Origin: a virus | Reading direction: 5' to 3' (one strand) | IMG/VR virus record: IMGVR_UViG_3300044646_001937 | Span: 1 to 64,000 of that record | Length of the DNA stretch: 64,000 nt | Part shown: positions 48,649 to 54,104 of the stretch, piece after piece | How positions within the stretch are numbered: position 1 is the stretch's first letter | How the letters are laid out: each line of letters opens with the position of its first letter | Notes under the pieces: generated by a model | What the model was told of the DNA's origin: nothing | The model's input: only the letters and a program-made list of their open reading frames with translations | The model's database searches: none | Made by a program: the position numbers and the translations under genes

Positions 48649-48664
48649 TGGTATAATATATTGA
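48649..48664 (+). promoter_or_regulatory. Predicted promoter, GGTATAATATATTGA type
   Basis: TGGTATAATATATTGA just before the tRNA cluster. The following bases TTGATAGACC and GGTATCAA (48661-48700) can pair, giving a 5' stem as in the other copies. Confidence 0.7.
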
Positions 48665-48701
48665 TAGACCTAAGGTTTGTTAAGCTGTCTGGTATCAATA
48701 T

Positions 48702-48774
48702 GGCCTTGTAGCTCAATGGTCAGAGCAGGCGACTCATAATCGCTTGGTTGGGGGTTCAAATCCCTCCAGGGCCA
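48702..48774 (+). tRNA. tRNA-Ile2(CAU) type
   Basis: Acceptor GGCCTTG/CAGGGCC, anticodon arm GGCGA-CTCATAA-TCGCT as in bacterial tRNA-Ile2, whose C34 is turned into lysidine to read AUA. So it is likely an isoleucine rather than a methionine tRNA. CCA is not encoded (ACA). Confidence 0.85.
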
Positions 48775-48810
48775 CATTGATACTAGTCTGTTTATAATTT
48801 TAGGTAAATC

Positions 48811-48898
48811 GCCGATGTGGCGAAATGGCAGACGCAACGGACTTAAAATCCGTTGAGGAGCAATCCTCGTGTGGGTTCAAGTCCCACCATCGGTACCA
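48811..48898 (+). tRNA. tRNA-Leu(UAA)
   Basis: Acceptor GCCGATG/CATCGGT, anticodon loop CTTAAAA, long variable arm (GAGGAGCAATCCTC), encoded CCA. Confidence 0.92.
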
Positions 48899-48908
48899 GC
48901 CTATTAAT

Positions 48909-48985
48909 GCACCAGTAGCTCAGCTGGATAGAGCAACGGATTTCTAATCCGTTGGTCGCAGGTTCAAGTCCTGCCTGGTGCACCA
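48909..48985 (+). tRNA. tRNA-Arg(UCU)
   Basis: Acceptor GCACCAG/CTGGTGC, anticodon loop TTTCTAA, encoded CCA. AGA/AGG codons, which it reads, are used often by this AT-rich genome. Confidence 0.92.
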
Positions 48986-48998
48986 CTCAGTTAAAAAC

Positions 48999-49184
48999 AT
49001 GCACATAATCCTTGCGATAGGGTTCGTGGTCCTTCTAGTCATAGGGATCATGAGCCCTTATTTAGTTATATGGCTAATCAATTCATTGTTCAACTGCCAC
49101 ACTCCCTATAATTTGGAAAGCTGGCTGGCAGTTGTAATAGGCACATTTCTCCTCTCACTAATAGTTGGAGGGGAAAGAAAGTAA
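48999..49184 (+). CDS. Small membrane protein, 61 aa
   Basis: Two hydrophobic helices (ILAIGFVVLLVIGIM and WLAVVIGTFLLSLIVGG). ATG 14 nt after the tRNA-Arg. The stop overlaps the next gene's ATG. Function unknown. Confidence 0.65.
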   Translation: MHIILAIGFVVLLVIGIMSPYLVIWLINSLFNCHTPYNLESWLAVVIGTFLLSLIVGGERK

Positions 49185-49861
49185 TGTACGAGGCAGTTTA
49201 TAGCGACAGTGTCGAAAAGATAGTGTCGCATGAGCTGATCAATGACTCTCTATTCAAATGGATAGAGTTTAACTTTAAGCAGACAACGAGAATAATCACG
49301 ATGCCTGCAAGAAGCGGAAAACAGGAGAACCAGATAATAGCATATATTCAAAATCTGGAAAATCGCCTGGGTCTGCAGAATAAAGTTCAACTCCTTACAT
49401 ACGACTGGGAGCTGTGGGCATTTCAAACAAATGTCAAAGATTGCGGTTTCTGGAAACACACCAGATGTTCTGATATCTTTGATTATGTTAATTTGTCCGC
49501 AATGAACGAAGGTCATACGGCTGCATGGTTTGACCTTTGCGGAGGGCTAACAGACAATACCCTCCATAATGTAGCAAGAGCCTTGGCTGTGTTTGCTCAT
49601 GGTAGCCTATTCTATATAACGCTACAGATACACGCAGTCAGGGGGCTAAAAGAAAAAGACATCGTTTCTTTCGGCTACAAAACATTCTCAAACACACCGG
49701 TAGCAAATTCGTTTGTTACTATAAGTGAATTGAAGAATGCTGCAGCAAAGGTTGGTAGATACCTACGACCAATCTTTGATCCATACATCTATAAACGAGG
49801 TAAAGCTCATTATGGAGTGTTTGGGTACATTGTAGGTAAACACAAAACAACACTAATATGA
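49184..49861 (+). CDS. Rossmann-like protein, possibly a methyltransferase relative, 225 aa
   Basis: Blocks LLTYDWELWAFQTNV, AAWFDLCGGLTDNTLHNVARALAVFAHG and LFYITLQIHAVRG follow a strand-helix order compatible with a Rossmann-type SAM-binding fold, with Gly-Gly in the place of the cofactor loop. The resemblance is weak and I do not name the family. Confidence 0.55.
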   Translation: MYEAVYSDSVEKIVSHELINDSLFKWIEFNFKQTTRIITMPARSGKQENQIIAYIQNLENRLGLQNKVQLLTYDWELWAFQTNVKDCGFWKHTRCSDIFDYVNLSAMNEGHTAAWFDLCGGLTDNTLHNVARALAVFAHGSLFYITLQIHAVRGLKEKDIVSFGYKTFSNTPVANSFVTISELKNAAAKVGRYLRPIFDPYIYKRGKAHYGVFGYIVGKHKTTLI

Positions 49862-50409
49862 TTACAACAACAACAGAAGCAGTAACAGTATCGGACACGT
49901 TTGATCTACTCAAAATCACCAAAGAGGAAAGAAGTATGGTTGATGAAAGTAGTAATCCTTACAAAGGATTGCTAGCTGAGGCAACCAGGGAGTATCAATA
50001 CACAAAATCAGTTCTAGATGAGCTGAGAAAGAAGATGACTGAGTTGAACGCTCAGTTAGACAAAAAGTACAGTGCAGTAAAGGCATTGGAGCTTCTAATC
50101 AGTCTCAGGGAGGACGATAAAAAAATAGAGCCTCCTCAAGAAAATGCCTGGGCTGCAAGCCCTCTACATGTGGGTGAGCGTCAATTTGAGTTTATCAAAA
50201 TAATTCAAAAGAAGGCGTTTGAGATGAACATCTCTCCTGCAGAGGCGCAAATCTCCTCGTCAGAATTAAGGGAGGTAGGGTTCAGAATTGATGGATTCTA
50301 TGCCAACAATGTTGGCAGCAAATTCATCAAGAGAGAAATTGGCTTAAGAGGAGAAAAGATGTACTCGCTAGGTGAGTATGGCTTAAAGTGCTATGGAGGT
50401 AGAAAATAA
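49858..50409 (+). CDS. Coiled-coil protein with a possible winged-helix domain, 183 aa
   Basis: A coiled coil at about residues 45-80 (TKSVLDELRKKMTELNAQLDKK), then a C-terminal ~75-residue region (FELIKIIQKKAFEMNISPAEAQISSSELREVGF) resembling a small helical domain. ATG overlaps the previous stop. Not recognised. Confidence 0.68.
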   Translation: MITTTTEAVTVSDTFDLLKITKEERSMVDESSNPYKGLLAEATREYQYTKSVLDELRKKMTELNAQLDKKYSAVKALELLISLREDDKKIEPPQENAWAASPLHVGERQFEFIKIIQKKAFEMNISPAEAQISSSELREVGFRIDGFYANNVGSKFIKREIGLRGEKMYSLGEYGLKCYGGRK

Positions 50410-50669
50410 TGAAAACTGTAGTAGCATACGCAGCATCGCTGGTAATCACACTAGCTGGTGTGACTTATTATAAGTCATCCAAAACTGAACAGGTAAAAGC
50501 TTCCGCGCAAACGGCAGCTGTAATATGTACCTACAAGTCCGATCTTGAGCCTGAAGTGCTTGAAGAAGGCGAACTTCCTCACTGCAAATGCGGTATAGGT
50601 AAGTTTGTAGAAAAGACTGACGGTAAGGTTGCCTGCAGCTATTGTGAGCAGCCTTACACAGGTAAATGA
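50409..50669 (+). CDS. Membrane-anchored zinc-ribbon protein, 86 aa
   Basis: One N-terminal hydrophobic helix (VVAYAASLVITLAGVTYY) and a C-terminal Cys4 motif, CKCGIGKF ... CSYCEQPY (about residues 60-80). A small protein of unknown role; ATAATG overlap with the previous stop. Confidence 0.62.
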   Translation: MKTVVAYAASLVITLAGVTYYKSSKTEQVKASAQTAAVICTYKSDLEPEVLEEGELPHCKCGIGKFVEKTDGKVACSYCEQPYTGK

Positions 50670-50679
50670 TCTACCCCAC

Positions 50680-50701
50680 CCCCCCTGTAAAAACAGGGGG
50701 G
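50680..50701 (+). other. Strong GC hairpin upstream of a small gene
   Basis: CCCCCCTGT / ACAGGGGGG with an AAAA loop, no T-run. A GATAAT -10 like box follows 9 nt later, so this hairpin may end the previous transcript or mark the next. Confidence 0.5.
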
Positions 50702-50720
50702 ACTGTGGGATAATACTTTG

Positions 50721-50885
50721 ATGAAAACATCAATATTGATCACAGCTACTATCATTGGTTGTTGTGATTGGATATTGTGGAAACACAGTATCCAGCCAAA
50801 CTCATATGTTTGGTTTTCTTTAATGCTTTGCTCGCTCAGTGTAGCAGCAATGGCATTGAAAGAGACTGGAGGTGACTCTTTGTGA
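50721..50885 (+). CDS. Small membrane protein, 54 aa
   Basis: Hydrophobic segments near both ends (ILITATIIGCCDWILW and WFSLMLCSLSVAAMAL), a two-helix protein. GATAAT lies 6 nt before the ATG (leaderless type). The stop overlaps the next GTG. Confidence 0.55.
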   Translation: MKTSILITATIIGCCDWILWKHSIQPNSYVWFSLMLCSLSVAAMALKETGGDSL

Positions 50886-50965
50886 GAATCATCTTCAGAC
50901 TAGTAACCTTCATCATATCTATGGTGATAGGGATATTTTTGGTTGACCGACTACAAGGTAAGTAG
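50882..50965 (+). CDS. Possible 27-aa membrane micropeptide
   Basis: GTG start overlapping the preceding stop (TTGTGA) with a hydrophobic core (FRLVTFIISMVIGIFLV) and a short charged tail. Lies over the hairpin ACCGACTAC-AAGGTAA-GTAGTCGGT, which is a perfect 9-bp stem. Real translation is not certain. Confidence 0.35.
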   Translation: MRIIFRLVTFIISMVIGIFLVDRLQGK

Positions 50966-50970
50966 TCGGT
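50946..50970 (+). other. Perfect 9-bp hairpin
   Basis: ACCGACTAC, AAGGTAA loop, GTAGTCGGT. No T-run; could be a terminator stem or RNA stability element at the end of the 50882 frame. Confidence 0.5.
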
Positions 50971-50985
50971 TCTGTGTGTGGGTTG

Positions 50986-51022
50986 CCACCAGGGGGTTCA
51001 AATCCCTCTGGTGGTTTTTTTT
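50986..51022 (+). terminator. T-loop-shaped terminator
   Basis: 11-bp stem CCACCAGGGGG / CCCTCTGGTGG (one G:T) capped by TTCAAAT, then eight T. The apical 17 nt, GGGGGTTCAAATCCCTC, are identical to the T-arm of the phage tRNA-Ile2 at 48702. Confidence 0.8.
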
Positions 51023-51030
51023 AGCGTATA

Positions 51031-51084
51031 GGGGGAGGGGAGGGGTATATAGGGCTTATTATATAGGCTACCCCCCCTCCCCCC
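51031..51084 (+). other. G-tract/C-tract element, possible quadruplex
   Basis: Four G runs within 24 nt (5, 4, 4 and 3 G, with loops of 1, 1 and 6 nt) followed by a C-run of C7-T-C6 at 51071-51084. They can pair as a long hairpin or fold as a G-quadruplex. In an AT-rich genome this is conspicuous and sits just upstream of a promoter. Confidence 0.6.
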
Positions 51085-51105
51085 ATGTATATTATAGGCT
51101 AGTGC

Positions 51106-51121
51106 TGGTATAGTATATTGA
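51106..51121 (+). promoter_or_regulatory. Predicted promoter, GGTATAGTATATTGA type
   Basis: Together with upstream bases GTATATTATAGGCTAGTGC it is repeated at 53370-53407 with few changes. Downstream AATGAGCTAATATTAGCTTATT forms a stem (palindromic AGCTAATATTAGCT). Confidence 0.72.
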
Positions 51122-51218
51122 ATGAGCTAATATTAGCTTATTTAGGTTAATACTCTTCCTATGATAAAAACAGAGTCCTCGGAATGCAGGCAGCAAACAA
51201 AAAACACACACACACAAG

Positions 51219-51587
51219 ATGGAAACCAACAACAACATCAACAACGAAATGAACAACGAAACATTCATTAACAAGGCAGGTAAAATTGCCTTCAATGCAG
51301 TTGACAAAGCCGCAGGGGCATCCTGCGGATTACTGTCAATTGTAGGCAGTCTTATAATGGGGGCGTTGAAGTCCGCAACCTATTTTGTGATAGGTGGCGC
51401 GCTGATCTTTGGATCAGTTATCGCACTTTCACCGAAACCAACCGCTCTCGAAAGGGAGCGGTTAGAAAATCTTATCGTTATAGACAAAAGGGAGGTGCAG
51501 AAAAAGGATGAAAGAATCAGTAAACTGGAAAACGAAGGTACAACAAGTAGGGTAATAAGGAAACTCCGGGGTAAACCTCTGGAGTAA
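51219..51587 (+). CDS. Membrane protein with coiled coil, 122 aa
   Basis: CAA-rich leader (ACACACACACACAAG then AACAACAACATCAACAACG within the coding start). Residues ~33-60 are hydrophobic (LLSIVGSLIMGALKSATYFVIGGALIF), followed by a coiled-coil Lys/Glu segment. Membrane protein of unknown function. ATG at 51219. Confidence 0.68.
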   Translation: METNNNINNEMNNETFINKAGKIAFNAVDKAAGASCGLLSIVGSLIMGALKSATYFVIGGALIFGSVIALSPKPTALERERLENLIVIDKREVQKKDERISKLENEGTTSRVIRKLRGKPLE

Positions 51588-51606
51588 CAACAACAACAAC
51601 CAAAAC

Positions 51607-51655
51607 GCCTGAGGGGTTCGATCCCCCTCAGGCTGGGGCTAGTAAATCTTTTTTT
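51607..51655 (+). terminator. T-loop-shaped terminator
   Basis: Stem GCCTGAGGGG / CCCCTCAGGC, perfect 10 bp, capped by TTCGATC (a canonical T-loop sequence), then, after a 15-nt spacer, seven T and AGCTA. Confidence 0.7.
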
Positions 51656-51681
51656 AGCTAGCAGCTACAGATAGGCTCACA

Positions 51682-51687
51682 TATAAT
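51682..51687 (+). promoter_or_regulatory. TATAAT -10 box
   Basis: CACATATAATATATAAAC 19 nt before the ATG of the next gene. Resembles GTTATAATATATAATTGG at 54072. Confidence 0.5.
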
Positions 51688-51706
51688 ATATAAACATCCT
51701 ACTATT

Positions 51707-53362
51707 ATGAATCAGAAAAAAGCAAATGCGACATTGTTCGAAGAGAAGATTATGAACCTTCTAGGTAAACAGCTCAAAGGGTTTTCTAGTGCAGGCAGAC
51801 ACACAGGAGCGCTTTTGGGTGCTGGAGGAGGAGCACTAGCTGGACTGGGTGGAACAGCGCTAGGACAGATTGGTTCTGGAGACAATGAGATGAACACTAG
51901 TGGAACAATGGACAAGTATCTCAAAAATGCTTTTAGAGGAGCTGCACTAGGAGCTGGTGCTGGCGGTCTAGCTGGCTCAAACATGGGAGCAAACAGGCTC
52001 AAGGATTTTGTGAGAAAAGGAATAGCTAGTGCAGCTCCAAAGCTAGAAGAAAAGATGCTTTCTAATCCTAGCGCACTAGAAGAGCTCAAATCGCACATCA
52101 TGAGTCAGCCTGGGATCTATCAAGCAGGAGAAGGAGCTGGAATGATAGAAAACATGTTCCATAAAAATCTTCAAGCAAACAGAAGCAAAGAAATGCTTAA
52201 TGAATTGAGAAGAGCAAAGGCACAAGCAGCCGCGCAACCTAAAAAGCCAGTAGTTGAAAACATGGAAAATATGGGTCAGCGAGGAAATATACCTAAAAAT
52301 ACGAAAAAACAAGCCCCTGAAGCTGAAGAGGTGTATCGTACATTTGAAAGTGACACAAAATTAGATAAAATCTTAAGAGCAACAGGCTATGCTGCTAGAA
52401 AAGCCAAAAATTTTGTAAAAAATGCGCCGGGTAGAGCTGCAGAAGCTACAAAAGAGTTCAGAAAAGGCTTTGGTCAGCAAAAAAACGTATCTTCGGAAGC
52501 TTCGATGAGAGGATCTAGCGTTTTTGACGAGCCTTCTTTCATGAAAAAAACAGCTCCAGAAGCAAAAGCAGCTCCAAAACCGAAAGTTCCGTCAAAATCT
52601 TTCGAAGAATTGGTGAAAGAGCGCCAAATTCCATCAATGGTCGACACTGCAGAAGCAAAAATGAAAGGATTTTCCTCAGGAACAGCAGCAACTGCAGCAA
52701 AAGAGACTGGAAAAACACCTGAAGATTTTAGAAAGTCGTTCAAGGGCAGTTTAAAACAAGAAAAAACTCCAGAACAAACGAAACAAGAGCAAAAAACTCA
52801 AGAAGCTGGTCAAAAAGCAGAGCAGAAAGCACAAGCAAGAGCTGAAAGACAGGATGCTGACGAGATTGGAAAGAATAAAGCAATAGATGATGAGAGAAAA
52901 ATCCTCATGATGGAGAAGGACAGGGCAGAACAAAGAGGTGATTCAGAAGGAATGCTAGCACGTGTGCGTCAATTGCAGAGAACATACCAGCCAGGGTATA
53001 AACCTCCTACAGGAGAAAAGAAATCAAAGCATAAAAATAAAGGCAACCAGGACAAAAGCTCAAAAAAAAACGAGATAAATAATCCTGTATTCAAGGAAGA
53101 TGACTCAAAGCTTAATGATCTGCTGGCTAGAATTGAAAAAGAGAAAGAAAGGCAGCAAGCATCAGCAGCAAAATTTGATCCCAAGAAAATAAGTATTCCT
53201 GCTAGTAAACCTGATCCAAAGGCTGTGGTTAGAGACGACGAGCTGGTATATAATAAAGAGCCTAATGATCTACAGAAACAGATCATGCGTGCTATGAGTA
53301 GTGAAAATAGACCTATTGAGGATTTTAGAAATCATCCTGATCTAGTGGACTTGTTCGACTAG
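51707..53362 (+). CDS. Low-complexity Gly-zipper membrane or virion protein, 551 aa
   Basis: Residues ~30-110 are rich in small residues with GxxxG-type spacing (GALLGAGGGALAGLGGTALG), so it may insert in membranes; the rest is Lys/Glu/Gln-rich and probably disordered with coiled-coil parts. Such proteins are frequent among phage injection or internal virion proteins. Preceded by a TATAAT box. Confidence 0.6.
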   Translation: MNQKKANATLFEEKIMNLLGKQLKGFSSAGRHTGALLGAGGGALAGLGGTALGQIGSGDNEMNTSGTMDKYLKNAFRGAALGAGAGGLAGSNMGANRLKDFVRKGIASAAPKLEEKMLSNPSALEELKSHIMSQPGIYQAGEGAGMIENMFHKNLQANRSKEMLNELRRAKAQAAAQPKKPVVENMENMGQRGNIPKNTKKQAPEAEEVYRTFESDTKLDKILRATGYAARKAKNFVKNAPGRAAEATKEFRKGFGQQKNVSSEASMRGSSVFDEPSFMKKTAPEAKAAPKPKVPSKSFEELVKERQIPSMVDTAEAKMKGFSSGTAATAAKETGKTPEDFRKSFKGSLKQEKTPEQTKQEQKTQEAGQKAEQKAQARAERQDADEIGKNKAIDDERKILMMEKDRAEQRGDSEGMLARVRQLQRTYQPGYKPPTGEKKSKHKNKGNQDKSSKKNEINNPVFKEDDSKLNDLLARIEKEKERQQASAAKFDPKKISIPASKPDPKAVVRDDELVYNKEPNDLQKQIMRAMSSENRPIEDFRNHPDLVDLFD

Positions 53363-53391
53363 TACCCCCACTGTATATTGTGAGCTAGTGC

Positions 53392-53407
53392 TGGTATAGT
53401 ATATTGA
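53392..53407 (+). promoter_or_regulatory. Predicted promoter, GGTATAGTATATTGA type
   Basis: Preceded by GTATATTGTGAGCTAGTGC, nearly as at 51087. The transcript would start TTGATCT...AAAAG and pair with CTTTTAGATCAA (53405-53432), forming a 5' stem. Confidence 0.72.
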
Positions 53408-53460
53408 TCTGAAAAGATTAACTTTTAGATCAAACAACAACCAACAAAGCTTAAAAAACT

Positions 53461-53988
53461 ATGCGAACATTCGAACAACTCAGCGCTGAAGAGCGTGAAG
53501 TGGTAAAAGAACTTGAGAATAAGTACCAACTGGGGGCCGTTGGCGCTAAAATCCTGCAAGCTTCCCCAAAAGGGAAACCTGTGGATGCAAGCGCGCTCCA
53601 TGCAGCTGCGGTAGCCTACCGCAATGAATGGGACAAAAACACTGCAGCGGTGACGTACAGAAACCTAACCGCTAAAACATATTTAGGGAATGCTTTCTCT
53701 CTAGGTATGATCGATTCTAACAGGCTGACAGGAATAAACATTCACGTTACGGAAGTGCTCCCCAAGCAGATTTCTAACGAGGCTGTGTCGGTGGTGGGGC
53801 ATGCTGACACAGCAGCCTTGTTCTCAGAACTTCTGGGAAGACAAATAGCATTTAACAGGGTTAGCGTGACCCTGTACAAAGGGGACACGTTGTACGTAGG
53901 CCAGTATTCTGGTCCACGCCTGCCAGAGGGTGCCACAACCCTCCCTGAGGGCGCCACAGTGAAGTGGCTGAAAGTTGTAATTGATTAA
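53461..53988 (+). CDS. AcrIII-1 / DUF1874-like protein, candidate ring nuclease
   Basis: 175 residues. The C-terminal ~100 residues match the DUF1874 (STIV B116/AcrIII-1) pattern: TYLGNAFSLGMI, then VSVVGHADTAALFSELLG (His114), IAFNRVSV, and GPRLPEGA (Arg153). In the known family the His acts in cleaving cyclic tetra-adenylate, the signal of type III CRISPR. The N-terminal ~70 residues form an extra helical region. There is a duplicated LPEGAT near the end. The activity is inferred from family; it might also be a structural relative. The unit has its own promoter and CAA-rich leader. Confidence 0.72.
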   Translation: MRTFEQLSAEEREVVKELENKYQLGAVGAKILQASPKGKPVDASALHAAAVAYRNEWDKNTAAVTYRNLTAKTYLGNAFSLGMIDSNRLTGINIHVTEVLPKQISNEAVSVVGHADTAALFSELLGRQIAFNRVSVTLYKGDTLYVGQYSGPRLPEGATTLPEGATVKWLKVVID

Positions 53989-54010
53989 CACACTCCCTGG
54001 ATATAGGGAG

Positions 54011-54052
54011 AATGCGCAAGATGGGCTCAATCCCCATTTTGCGCATTTTTTT
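54011..54052 (+). terminator. T-loop-like terminator
   Basis: A 14-bp stem ATGCGCAAGATGGG / CCCATTTTGCGCAT (one G:T) around the loop CTCAATC, then seven T and AGCTATCAGA. Preceded by a second small hairpin CTCCCT...AGGGAG (53993-54010). Confidence 0.75.
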
Positions 54053-54071
54053 AGCTATCAGACACTAGAGT

Positions 54072-54077
54072 TATAAT
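54072..54077 (+). promoter_or_regulatory. TATAAT -10 box
   Basis: GTTATAATATATAATTGG 28 nt before the ATG at 54105. Part of the terminator-promoter module that follows AGCTATCAGA. Confidence 0.5.
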
Positions 54078-54104
54078 ATATAATTGGTAAAACCCTAGCC
54101 AACT

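Noticed and set aside
48702-48774. Methionine elongator tRNA
   Set aside because: The anticodon arm matches tRNA-Ile2 of bacteria, so isoleucine (lysidine-modified) is preferred.
49184-49861. Certain methyltransferase
   Set aside because: No DPPY or clear GxG cofactor motif; only a general Rossmann-like order was seen.
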